A stretch of 64,000 bases of DNA from Leishmania donovani (Eukaryota; Euglenozoa; Kinetoplastea; Trypanosomatida; Trypanosomatidae): positions 89,879 through 153,878 of the forward strand of contig NC_018249.1 in NCBI RefSeq assembly GCF_000227135.1, written 5' to 3'. The stretch's first letter is position 1. Every line of letters begins with the position of its first letter. Below are positions 52,348 through 61,788 of this stretch, in pieces. The position numbers and the translations under genes were made by a program. A model generated the notes under the pieces. It was given only the letters and a program-made list of their open reading frames with translations. It made no database searches and was not told the origin of the DNA.

Positions 52348-54531
52348 CTAACGGAAGTTCACCGGGGCCTTCTGAGACACGTCATACAACACGCGCTCCT
52401 TGTAGAGTGCCCATTTGTACAGCTTCTCGTACTCGGCAAAGACATTTCGGTAGCCGGCGTACTCGCGGTGGACGTGGTCGCGCATGCGTTGCTCCACCAC
52501 ACCAACCAACGCTTCGTCCGCGGCACGCGGAAGCAGCACATAGAGCGATGACGCTTGCTGGGCAACCACAGTGGCCTTGTGACGTCTGAAGAGAGAGCTA
52601 TTAGCGCCGCGACCCGAGGCATGATCGGTCACATCACGAGAACACTGTCCGTCCGTGTCACGACGTCTGCCATCTTGGCTGGACCGTGCGGTAGGCTGAG
52701 CCAGCGTGCTCTGCCAGTACGCTGCCGTCCATTCGGCGTCCATCGAGGCTACGTGGTCAGGGTCCTCGTTGAGGTAGGCCAGATCGCCACAATAGTCACC
52801 GCGCCGCAGCTGCGCCACCTCCATGCTGTCCGTCGCCGGCAGCGGCGACAGTGGCGGGCAAATGCCGGTGGCGGGCGTCAACGCGCGCACGAGTTGCATC
52901 TGCTCGGAGAAGAGCCTTTGCTGGTCCTGCGACCAAATGCGGCGGACAACGGCGAGGCCACCGTCGAGAATGAAGTAGATGGCACACTCCTTCACTGGGG
53001 TGAGTCCTTCGCGAAACAAAACCGTATGCGTGGGGATGCGAATGGGAATCAAGTTCCGCGCCGTTGTATCGAGAAGAGACGCGATAGACGGGACGGCGGC
53101 CTCCGCCACCGTAGCAGCTGCGTGGCCTTGCGGCCCCTGCTCCTCCTGTGCTTCACCCACATCAGTGACGGTGGCGCGCGTCATCCCCATGGCACTGTCG
53201 TCAGGGTTGAAGAGGGGAACGCGCAGCTCGTGCGCGAGAAATCGTCGCTGCGCGCGGAGCACCGCCTCGTTGGCACGGCGACACACGCGCCGCAAGCGCG
53301 CCGCCACCTCGGGAGGTCGCCCCTCGGAACTCACTATCAGCAGCGTAATCGTCTCGGACGTCACGTACTGCGCCCAAGGCGGTAAGGCACCCCAGATCAG
53401 AGCATATCCCATGGCATCTCCCGGCTGAAGCTCATAGCTCTGCCACAGCGGCGTCTGTGTCGAATCCTCCATCAGACCGCGCTCACGAGGCCACTCGAGG
53501 TGGCAGTGTCCGCTCAGCAGCACTAAAGCAAAGGCTCCGTCGCCGTTGAGCGTGTCGTCGTCCGGAAAGAAGAGCGGCGCCGTAGTGATGCCGGTGGCAG
53601 GTACTCTCGTCAACCCTACCGTAGACTGCCCCTGCGATCTCTGGGCACTGCGCCTTGTCGTCGCCTTCACCGTGATCGGCGGCAGTGCGTCGTCCATGTG
53701 AAGACCAACGACGTTTTCTGTGCGCTCTGATGGCAGCGATGGTGGCTCACCGCGGCCCATTTGCTCCCTGAAGCACTGGAAGAGTTGCGCTGCAGGCATC
53801 GTCCAAACTCCCTGCGGCCGCTCCTGCTCCTCCTCGTCATCAAGCAACGGCGGTGTGAGCAACGCATCCAGCGACAGCGGCGGCCTATCGGCAGGCGTCT
53901 TTACCATCGCCTCAGCGGCGGCACCCGTTCTACTTGGCAAGCGAGCCGCATGACCAGCGGCACATTTTCGCAGGAGAACCTTGCCGGCGCCCGTCACCTC
54001 CATTACTTCCATTGTTTCGGCCAGCGTCAGCAAGTCGTCGTCCAGCAGAGGTGCGAAGAGGGCGAGAGAGCGCAGCAGGCGCAGCGAAAGGTGAACGTCC
54101 TCCTCGGCGCGGTACGCGATCGGTAGCTGCAGTGACTGCCGGACGCGGCGCCACTCGCGCAAGCCGCCGATGCATTCATCTGTCAACAGCGTGGACGGCG
54201 CAGCTTGCAGCTCTTCCTCCTTGCGCGCGCTGGATGAACACAATGGCGCTTCAAGATTCGCCGCAGTCGCAAGCGAGTTGATGGTTGGCGCCGCGCCTGG
54301 AGGTGCGTCTAAAGGCGGTCGCCGAGGAGTGACCGCAGACCGTGTATGGGAGGACGAGGCCTTGGTGGCGCAAGAAGCACCGGTGCGAGTCGACACCTGC
54401 CATGCTGGTGCCTTCCCTGTGTCTTTGGTCTTATGGTTGGCTGCTCCTGGTGGGTCGATACCCAGAAGTTGCGAGAGAGGCGGCAGGGCGGCCACCTGCT
54501 CCGCCACCGTGAGGCTGCTCAGCGTGGGCAT
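52348..54531 (-). CDS. Cyclic-nucleotide-binding-domain-like protein, degenerate
   Basis: A 727-aa protein with two CNB-like modules. Module one spans about residues 150-400: LALFAPLLDDDLLTLAETME, then VTGAGKVLLRKC; after a long insertion come LFFPDDDTLNGDGAFALVLL and LSGHCHLEW, then LQPGDAMGYAL. Module two spans about 490-640: IPTHTVLFREGLTPV, YFILDGGLAVVRR and LRRGDYCGDLAYLNEDPDHV. In true cAMP/cGMP binders the phosphate cassette is GE-L plus PRxAT. Here the second module keeps Gly-Asp-Leu-Ala but has no Arg after it, so nucleotide binding is doubtful. The C-terminus is helical (RDHVHREYAGYRNVFAEYEK). Low-complexity insertions are frequent. 54531 is the first true ATG in the frame. Confidence 0.72.
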   Translation of the reverse strand: MPTLSSLTVAEQVAALPPLSQLLGIDPPGAANHKTKDTGKAPAWQVSTRTGASCATKASSSHTRSAVTPRRPPLDAPPGAAPTINSLATAANLEAPLCSSSARKEEELQAAPSTLLTDECIGGLREWRRVRQSLQLPIAYRAEEDVHLSLRLLRSLALFAPLLDDDLLTLAETMEVMEVTGAGKVLLRKCAAGHAARLPSRTGAAAEAMVKTPADRPPLSLDALLTPPLLDDEEEQERPQGVWTMPAAQLFQCFREQMGRGEPPSLPSERTENVVGLHMDDALPPITVKATTRRSAQRSQGQSTVGLTRVPATGITTAPLFFPDDDTLNGDGAFALVLLSGHCHLEWPRERGLMEDSTQTPLWQSYELQPGDAMGYALIWGALPPWAQYVTSETITLLIVSSEGRPPEVAARLRRVCRRANEAVLRAQRRFLAHELRVPLFNPDDSAMGMTRATVTDVGEAQEEQGPQGHAAATVAEAAVPSIASLLDTTARNLIPIRIPTHTVLFREGLTPVKECAIYFILDGGLAVVRRIWSQDQQRLFSEQMQLVRALTPATGICPPLSPLPATDSMEVAQLRRGDYCGDLAYLNEDPDHVASMDAEWTAAYWQSTLAQPTARSSQDGRRRDTDGQCSRDVTDHASGRGANSSLFRRHKATVVAQQASSLYVLLPRAADEALVGVVEQRMRDHVHREYAGYRNVFAEYEKLYKWALYKERVLYDVSQKAPVNFR

Positions 54532-55444
54532 CCCAGGTGCGCGCGGCGTCTCGAAGAGTCTCAAGATATCGTTGCTCGGAGGTTCCCTTCATCTATATAC
54601 AGATATATATTAATGGAGAGAGGTTAGCGGGGAGGGGGGCACCAAACTAGAGGAAGCGCAACAAGACGTGTGAGGGTGTGAGCCGGTGTGCCCCCGGGGG
54701 TTAGGCGATGTGAGCGCCGTTTCTATACGAGGAAAGAGGGATACACAAGGTGCTCAGATGATGGGGGAGAGGGGACAACTATGTATGCGCGCATTTAGCG
54801 ATGCCTGGAGAATGTCGAGCACAGCACAAGCAGTAAGAGACAGAAAGCGCTGAGGGTAGTGATGAGGAAAGCGGGAGGTGATGCGAGAGAGTATGAGGAA
54901 AAAAAACGGACCCATGACTGAATAACGGCCGCCTCTAACTTCCTGTCATATCGATACACATCGCCCAAGCGGCTCTGCCGCATCGCTTTCTCCACAAAGG
55001 GAGCGTCACGTTCGTGTCTAAGTAATAAAAAAAAGGAAAAAGATGCGTTCCGTCTCGATGCATGAGCGCGGGTGCGCCTGCGCGTCGCAGGTATGTATTC
55101 CGTAGATTCGATGTGTACCAGGAAGAAGCACCTCACCACCAACGTTTTCTTTTACGTAGAGCACGGCTAACGTTCTTCGGTTTGTTTTCGCTTGTCGCAC
55201 CTCCGGTAAGCGTGGCGACGAGAGGAACGAAGAGGCGCGCGCTCCCCTGTTGGTCGTGTGCCATCCAGCGACTCGCTCCCTCGCGCACTTACACATTCCG
55301 CTCATTCCCCTTCTGGCTTGACTTACTTTTTCCTTTCGTCTGTGGCAACACTGCCTCGAACTCGCCATCACCATCACCATTACCGCCGGCCCGGCAATAG
55401 ACTAAACATCAGCGGAGTAAGGATGCATACAAAATACTTTGCTG
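54532..55444. other. Intergenic: CNB-domain gene 5' region
   Basis: No gene. A TA-rich patch (about 54594-54612) and a minus-strand pyrimidine tract (about 54617-54640) upstream of the CNB-domain gene. Confidence 0.5.
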
Positions 55445-55720
55445 TCAAGCAGACGGGCACAAAAGAGCGCACCTCTCCGCCTTATCATCTCCCCGCTCGT
55501 GCTGCGTTGCAATATTGAGACGAAGAGAAGGAGGGGAAGGGGAGGCATAAATGGCGTTTGTGGGTTTGCATGCTAGTGACCGGATCTCGGTATTCTTTTT
55601 TTTTTGCAACAGAAGACTGCCGCGAGGGAAGCGAGGGTCGCGTTCAAGGCAGGCAGTGGCGCTCGCGGTGATTCCTCCGACTAACAAGGCAATAAAAGAA
55701 AGGGCGAACAACCCTGTCAT
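55445..55720 (-). CDS. Candidate small secreted protein, 91 aa
   Basis: Not recognised. The ATG at 55720 is the first after a pyrimidine tract ending in CCCTCAG (AG at 55776-55777), giving a 5' UTR of about 55 bases. The N-terminus is a good signal peptide (MTGLFALSFIALLVGG, then Ala-Thr-Ala). Downstream the frame has a run of nine A (about 55596-55604) encoding three Lys, and the codons beyond it look less coding-like. It may be a real short secreted protein, the start of a longer gene disrupted near the A run, or a chance ORF. Confidence 0.3.
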   Translation of the reverse strand: MTGLFALSFIALLVGGITASATACLERDPRFPRGSLLLQKKKNTEIRSLACKPTNAIYASPSPPSLRLNIATQHERGDDKAERCALLCPSA

Positions 55721-55775
55721 CGCAGAAGCGTCGACTAGGCAAATCAAAAGGAGCACGTAGTTGGAGATGTCTCCA

Positions 55776-55777
55776 CT
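55776..55777 (-). promoter_or_regulatory. Predicted trans-splice acceptor of the 91-aa ORF
   Basis: On the minus strand a CA-repeat/pyrimidine tract (about 55778-55800) ends in CCCTCAG. It is followed by the 91-aa ORF start at 55720 with no ATG between. Confidence 0.35.
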
Positions 55778-55939
55778 GAGGGAGAAGGAGTGTGTGTGTG
55801 TACGCGTGTTACCTGTTCGGCACCACAAAAAAAAAGAAAAAATACACAAACAACGGAGAGAACTCCAGAAAGGAGGGAAGAAAAACAACAGTCGGGAAAG
55901 CATGTGCGACAGACACACGATCACAACTGCATACGTACC

Positions 55940-55984
55940 CCTATATATATATATATATGCATATATATATATATATATATATGC
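55940..55984. repeat. TA repeat with internal palindrome
   Basis: Two TA runs of about 8 and 11 units, joined by GC, form one perfect-looking self-complementary block. It is the most AT-rich patch in the window. Confidence 0.8.
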
Positions 55985-56853
55985 ACACAAATACATGTAG
56001 ATAAATATTTTTCTGTATGTAGCTGTCTGCTTCACGGTGAGCTCTAGCACGTGAAAAAACAAGACGTTCTCCACCTCCCTCCCTCCTGTCCTTCACGCAA
56101 ACCCCCTACCTCCCCCCCTCCACACACACACACAAACGCTTTTTTCTTGTGGTCGTTCGGTTCATATATTTCAGGTTGTTCCAGTGTGTTGTCTTCGCGT
56201 GAGCACAAAAAAAGGCCGTCAGCGCCTGCTCCGCGGCAAGGGAGAGAGAGAGGGGGAGAGCGGAGCAGGAGAAGCCGGCAAACAACAAAGCATAAAGGCA
56301 AGTCTGCAGTGCCTCCCCTCTCCGCCGTCACAAGTCGAAAGAACAAAAGAAAAGAAGGAACAACAGAGGAAGAAAATAGCTTGCTCGGAGGCGATCTCTC
56401 CGCCCCTCCACCGCCATGTTGCAGTGAGACTGCGTGTCTGTCTCGATGCTGCATCCATCCTGTCAGCGGCACGCACACACACAAACACACCGCCACAGGG
56501 ACTCAGTTATTCATCACTTCCTGTTCCCGACGTAAAGTGCCTACAAGTATAATTTTCTTTGGGGCATTCGTTTTGACCGATCAGCACACGGACGAGGTGC
56601 GAGAGGTCTGCCCTGCCATCCTTGCTGCATCTTCCACCAGTGCCGTGGACATACTCATGAAGAAGGGGAGGATGGTGGTGGTAGTGGGGGTGGGGGTGAA
56701 AGGTAAAGCGGAGCTGACTTCTAGAGCACACACACACGAACAAACAACGGTAGTCAGCATCGAAATATATAAAGATACAGATTTCATGGAGACAAGAAAA
56801 CGGAAACGGCAGTACAGTGGAACACAAATTATGATGAGCACGTTATTGAAGTC
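55985..56853. other. Intergenic sequence
   Basis: No gene. C/T-rich blocks and CA repeats (56124-56135, 56471-56490) with purine-rich plus-strand sequence at 56220-56290. Confidence 0.45.
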
Positions 56854-57587
56854 TCAACAAAAAGTAGAAGAGACCCACCAAGCCTTCCGCGGGAACGTCC
56901 ATCGCAGTGCTTTCCGGAGGCCTCGCAGGTCGCACAGATGTGCGAAGACCCCGTGGCGAGGACAGTCGGCGGCCAACGTCATCACTTCTTGCACTAACTC
57001 TAGATTCAGCGCTGTTCCAAAACGTATACCGTCTCTGCCACACAGCACGAGTTAAACCCCACTCTACCTCCCGCACCCCCAGGCCCTGTCGCAGGCCCAC
57101 ATCCGCGTGGTGCGACGCAGCGCTAGACACACGTCACAGCAATGCGCCCACCCAGTCATCTGAGGGCATGCCCTCTGCCTCAGAGCTCCCCAACCCACCA
57201 CGCGCCGCCTCGCAGGTCGCCCCACCGCCGCACCCATCATGCCGGTCGTCGTATTGTGCGTCGCCCTCACGGTGGCTCTCAGGCTCACCGCACCAGTAGG
57301 CAGTGCGAGGGCCGGAGGAGGGAGGGCGGATGCGCGCAAGCCACGCTGACAGCTCGCAAGCATCGTATGGGTCATGCAAACGTGCTCACTGTCGCGGGTC
57401 GCTCCGAAGCAGCGCCATCCAAGACCTGGCCGCCGGCATCCGCGACGACGACTCGCTCTGACCTCCCCACGTCCTAGTCACCGGGCCCCTGTCACCGCCA
57501 GAGGTGGTGCAGCATTCGCAGGGGATGGGGAGAGGGTGCACTCGATCCTGCGCTGTCACGCGCTGACGCGCGCCCGCTTCCCGTCAT
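56854..57587 (-). pseudogene. Decayed gene of unknown function
   Basis: Three consecutive minus-strand segments have coding-like codon use but in different frames. Segment one runs from the ATG at 57587 to a TGA at 57372-57374 with TGA and TAG inside; its best part is RSERVVVADAGGQVLDGAAS. Segment two (about 57379-57070) includes DPYDACELSAWLARIRPP and PSDDWVGALL with one TGA at 57134-57136. Segment three (57048-56854) includes NLELVQEVMTLAADCPRHGV and HLCDLRGLRKALRW. Together they would make about 240 residues broken by at least three stops and two frame changes. I do not recognise the family. It lies in the 3' region of the ELAPOR-like gene, on the same strand. Confidence 0.45.
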
Positions 57588-58177
57588 GGGGGCTACCGAG
57601 AGACCATCACAAAAAAAAAAGAAATGAGAAGTCTCGAGGCCCTCGGGCGCCGCACTCATGAAGCGGTGGATGCCGTGCCACTAATGATGTGCAGCAGCGC
57701 GAAAGGCGAGAAATACAAGATCAGCAGCGCGGCTACCGTGCTGTGATACGAGCGCTGTCTCGCGGGCAATTCACTGCGCTCTGTGTGGAACGGCGATGGA
57801 ACGGTGATGAGGAAGAAACGAAGGCACGCAGATGAGCACTGATGCGCTAGGCGTGCAGGAGAAACGTGCACGTGCCCCACAAAACACTGAAAGAGGGACA
57901 CCGGAAGATACGAGGTCGCTGACGCAAGCACCACCGCCAGACGTGCGGACTGCGGTGGGTGCAGCAATGCACGCATGCACAAAAAAAAGGAGACGGAGAT
58001 AGAGGGACGCCACCGAAAGCGCCTGGCGCAACGTGCAGCAACACCAAAAGCACGGAAGCGGCACACGCACAGCAAAGAAAGCAACGATGAAAGGGGAGCG
58101 CCACCATGTGCCGCAATGACGGAGGATGGAGAAGGGGGAGGAGGAAGGGGCCGCAGGACACAGCGTCAGATGAAAAA
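57588..58177. other. Intergenic: 3' UTR of the ELAPOR-like gene
   Basis: No gene seen. Plus-strand A runs (57609-57620, 57980-57988) and purine-rich blocks. Confidence 0.5.
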
Positions 58178-61100
58178 CTAGCGAAGTCCCGGCAAGATAT
58201 CGTCGTCAGTGGCGGCGAGAGAAAAGAAATTCTGCGCATGGCCGTCACGATCTGCACTGCCGCTGCCATTGCCGCTGCCACTGCCACCGCCGCTCTCGCT
58301 GCTGCCGCCATCCGAAGCGGCGGCGAAGTCGTACCTGTTCCAGTTGTTGCGATCGTCGGCAGACGCACGGGCAGCAGCTCCCATGCTTCTGCCGTCGTTG
58401 TGCGAGACAGCGTCGCGAATGTGTTGGCCCATGCTTACCACCACGCCCCACAGTTGATGCACTGTCGCTGCCGTACTGTCGCGCCCGAACGACGACGGCT
58501 CCGCAGGATCGCCTCCGTCGTCATGATCATAAGGATCGTCCAAGATGCCGCCGTAGGCGTCGAGCTCCGCTCCCTCTCCGCGTGCCACGCGCGCGACACG
58601 CTCCCGCAGACGACGGTAGTAAACAGTCATCACTCCCAGTCCAGCTAGCACAAGCCCGAGAACCACGAGAAGCACCACCACCGTTCTGCGAGAGGTACCC
58701 CTGCCAGCGGTACCGCCCGACGCATCGCACGGGCGCGGCTTCACGGGGGGCAGCGGGGAGGCACCTGGTGTGCAGTTGGCACGGTCGGGTAGAAGTACAT
58801 AGACACCCTCCTGTGTCTGTGTTGATGGATCGCACTCCAGCCAGCGCACGGTGTAGGCGTCGAGGGTGCACTCGGTGCACTTCACAATAATCGGCTCCGG
58901 TGGCACGTAGCCGCCGACGCAGTTCATACTGTCCCTGCGTAAGGTGTAGTACACCCGCCGCGTCGTTGCGGTGGGATCATCGCAGCTCGTCTCCACCTTT
59001 TCATAGCTTTCGTTTGTGCAGAGGGGGCACGCGTAGGCAGAGCGCCACCGAAGGACAAGGTCCTCGTTGCCCTCGCCGACGTACTGCAGCGTGCCGAACT
59101 TTGGCTCACCGCCGCTCGTGCTGCACTCCAGTTCGATAAACGCCATGTAGTTGGACTTCGCGTCGTAGACCCAGTCGTCCGCGGAGGTATCGACGCCGTA
59201 GAAGATGTATGGGCTGCCCAACTGCGTCACCAGGTAGAGATGCCGACCGACCTCCATGTGCACAACAGCGTCGCCAAAGTGGTGGCCGTTGGTGGCTGAA
59301 GTGCGCTGACACACGTACGCACTAGAGGAGCTGTTGCGGCCGCGCGCTGAAGGCACGCACAGCCGATCGCGCGTGATCGGGGTAAGGGCAGAGTCGCTCT
59401 CGGAGGTGGCCCGGGCATCTCGGACGGGGAGCGGGTCGCATGGAGAGAAGTAGAAGCGGGGTATACCGGCTTCGTCGGCCTCCTCGACCGTCATGTTGGA
59501 CACGGACGCGTTCGTTGCCGGCATGTACCCCACTGACGCATTCAAGACGACACCCCGCAGCTCGCTGAAGTTGTACACCATGCCGTTTCTTTCGAACACG
59601 CAGCCGAGGCTGCAGCCTGTGTGGTCTGCGTTTGCGACCGTGTTGCCCGGGCACTGAAGGCATGTCGTGAAGCCGTATCCGGGAGCGTAGGTATTGCCGA
59701 TGCACGGCTCGCACCGGTGCGCTCGTAACGCGGGTTGCACGGTGCCAGGTGAGCATGGAGTCATCTTCGCCGCGCGTGATGCGCAGCTGAACCCAGCTCG
59801 GCAGGGTTGGCACGTCTGCACACCGCCCGATACATCGCCAAACACTTCCAGACCCACGATCACGACTGAGATCGGGTTGGATGTGAAGGCGAGCTCCTCC
59901 ACGATCCAGCTTAAGCGGTGCCGCATGCCACGCAGCTTCGAGTCGGAACCGCTGGCAGGAAGTGCCGTATCCACGTAGTAAGGCACAAGAAGGGAGTAAA
60001 ACACCGAGTCCACCCTCCCCGTGTGCGACGCAAAAGCTCGGACCGGATATTCGGCGTTATCGTCTACGATGACCCGCACGTTCAATGTCGTCCGCCAATC
60101 CATCCTTTGCACATACTTGCCCTCAGCGTCGACATAAGCGAAGGTGATGTTCGCCCAGCCGTCTTCCTCGGCATGGAAGGTGTAGCTGAGGGTGGCCAGC
60201 GAGTAGGTCGAGCTGGCAAGGTGTTCTTGTCGAATGCCGATCAGCGTATTGTCCTCGTCCGCGAACGGAAGCCCCACAAGCTCGAACCCTTTCCCTTCCT
60301 CCCTTCGGCAGCGGCTTGCAGAGCCTGTGCAGTAGATGCGCGACAGCGAGATCCCTGGCAGCGCCATCACATCACCGCCGAGGCCGTCGAAGCCACTGCT
60401 GTACACCAGCTTGGGTATGGCGGCCGTCCCCAATGGACACACTTCGCACCTATCGCCTAAGAGGTACTCCCCCGCAGGACAACTGACACACGCCCCCCGA
60501 GCTCGACTGTCTGCGTGCCGCATGCCCGGCAGACATGTCGCACATTCGACCCTCGTCGCTGTCGGCCTGCTGCCCTCGACTTCAGCACAGTCTGCGCCCT
60601 CGTACTTGACCCAGCTCCGCAGTCGCGTGTTATCACTCCGGCAGCTGCCGTACTGCGCAATGTAGTCGCCCCCCGTGCACGCACGCATGCGAGTGCAGTT
60701 ATTAGCGCCCTCTGGCGATGAGGTGTTCGGCGGGCACTGGAGACACTGCGTATCGCCCTCTCCCCGGTATGTGTTCCGTGGACATCGCACGCACTGGGAT
60801 GCGCCAACACCACCGCTGCCCTCCCTGGCCGTCCAGTGCCCGGGTGGACAGCTGACGCACTGCATCTCTGCCACTGTCTTGCGCGTGCCTTTGACGACAA
60901 TGTTGCGTAACAGCGCCCGATCATTCACGCCGGTGAGCTCCTCGCCGTAGGGTGGACCGGTGCTGTCCTTCATGTAGTCAAACTGAATCTGGGTGGTACC
61001 GTACGGCAGCCGTAAGGAGGCGTGATACCAGTCGCGGTGCACCCCCGTGGCGAAAAACCGGTACTTACCGACCTCCGTGTCCGGGTTTCTGACAATGGAG

Positions 61101-61771
61101 TAGTTGAGGCGCAGCACGAGTCCGTCGTACATCTCTTCCGACGAGATCGAGTAATCGAACTCGAGCGAGCCGCTGCTCTCAATAACGTCAACTACGAAGT
61201 CCAGCGTGGACTCCACCGACTCGTCGATCGTACCCCACTGCGTCACGGGACGGTTCTCGGTCGGCTGCACACCCGAGGAGACCACCGTCCCGTAAGTATC
61301 CTCCACGGCGCTCCACGACGCACACGGCTCCGGACTGCAGTACGTTCTCATGTCTTCGGGCAAGGGGTCAAAGGTCACGTAGCGGGTCGTGTATGAGGAG
61401 TAGGTGCCGGCTGGACACACGGCACATTCAAGCGTCAACGGGTCCAGGCGGTAGCCATCTGTGCAGTCGTAGCAGGCAGTGGTGCGTGGGGGTGGCACGA
61501 AAAGATTCCCCCGCTCGCAATCCGCGTCGCTGCTGAGGTAGGATAGGACGGTCAGCTTACCCGTCCTCTTATCACACGGCGAGAAGAAGTGTATGATATC
61601 CGCGTTCGTGCACGGGCGGGCTGCAGCACCACAAGCAACGAGTATCAGCAACAGCAATGCCACGGTTTTCACAGCCGACGTGGATCCGTTTCCGCGACGG
61701 AAGCTCGCCAGAAACGCACCTCTCTCTCTTTGCCGCATATGACCACGGTAACCCAAATATCGAGTAAACAT
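58178..61771 (-). CDS. ELAPOR/EIG121-like type I membrane protein with MRH domain
   Basis: A 1197-aa protein. Signal peptide core TVALLLLILVACGAAA (residues 36-51) follows a long basic leader. The ectodomain opens with CTNADIIHFFSPC and CYDCTDGYRLDPLTLECAVC. Cys-rich GFR/TNFR-like repeats lie at about 304-360, 409-447 and 652-724, with repeated CxxCPxG units such as CVSCPPGHW and CEVCPLGT. Residues about 725-915 resemble a mannose-6-phosphate-receptor homology domain (YNFSELRGVVLNASVGYM; FYFSPCDPLP; VVHMEVGRHLYLVTQLGS). One membrane helix (about 1030-1052, VVVLLVVLGLVLAGLGVMTV) and a 145-residue Gly/Ser/Asp-rich tail follow. Mammalian ELAPOR1 is an endosome/Golgi protein. The ATG at 61771 is the first after a CTTCTAG acceptor; 61738 is the alternative. 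Confidence 0.88.
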   Translation of the reverse strand: MFTRYLGYRGHMRQRERGAFLASFRRGNGSTSAVKTVALLLLILVACGAAARPCTNADIIHFFSPCDKRTGKLTVLSYLSSDADCERGNLFVPPPRTTACYDCTDGYRLDPLTLECAVCPAGTYSSYTTRYVTFDPLPEDMRTYCSPEPCASWSAVEDTYGTVVSSGVQPTENRPVTQWGTIDESVESTLDFVVDVIESSGSLEFDYSISSEEMYDGLVLRLNYSIVRNPDTEVGKYRFFATGVHRDWYHASLRLPYGTTQIQFDYMKDSTGPPYGEELTGVNDRALLRNIVVKGTRKTVAEMQCVSCPPGHWTAREGSGGVGASQCVRCPRNTYRGEGDTQCLQCPPNTSSPEGANNCTRMRACTGGDYIAQYGSCRSDNTRLRSWVKYEGADCAEVEGSRPTATRVECATCLPGMRHADSRARGACVSCPAGEYLLGDRCEVCPLGTAAIPKLVYSSGFDGLGGDVMALPGISLSRIYCTGSASRCRREEGKGFELVGLPFADEDNTLIGIRQEHLASSTYSLATLSYTFHAEEDGWANITFAYVDAEGKYVQRMDWRTTLNVRVIVDDNAEYPVRAFASHTGRVDSVFYSLLVPYYVDTALPASGSDSKLRGMRHRLSWIVEELAFTSNPISVVIVGLEVFGDVSGGVQTCQPCRAGFSCASRAAKMTPCSPGTVQPALRAHRCEPCIGNTYAPGYGFTTCLQCPGNTVANADHTGCSLGCVFERNGMVYNFSELRGVVLNASVGYMPATNASVSNMTVEEADEAGIPRFYFSPCDPLPVRDARATSESDSALTPITRDRLCVPSARGRNSSSSAYVCQRTSATNGHHFGDAVVHMEVGRHLYLVTQLGSPYIFYGVDTSADDWVYDAKSNYMAFIELECSTSGGEPKFGTLQYVGEGNEDLVLRWRSAYACPLCTNESYEKVETSCDDPTATTRRVYYTLRRDSMNCVGGYVPPEPIIVKCTECTLDAYTVRWLECDPSTQTQEGVYVLLPDRANCTPGASPLPPVKPRPCDASGGTAGRGTSRRTVVVLLVVLGLVLAGLGVMTVYYRRLRERVARVARGEGAELDAYGGILDDPYDHDDGGDPAEPSSFGRDSTAATVHQLWGVVVSMGQHIRDAVSHNDGRSMGAAARASADDRNNWNRYDFAAASDGGSSESGGGSGSGNGSGSADRDGHAQNFFSLAATDDDILPGLR

Positions 61772-61786
61772 GACGGAATAGAACAA

Positions 61787-61788
61787 CT
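61787..61788 (-). promoter_or_regulatory. Predicted trans-splice acceptor of the ELAPOR-like gene
   Basis: On the minus strand CCGCCTCCCTTCTAG ends about 16 bases before the ATG at 61771. It decides between this ATG and the internal ones. Confidence 0.5.

Noticed and set aside
55925..56010. Tyr/Ile repeat peptide in frames across the TA block
   Set aside because: Direct translation of the dinucleotide repeat, not a protein.
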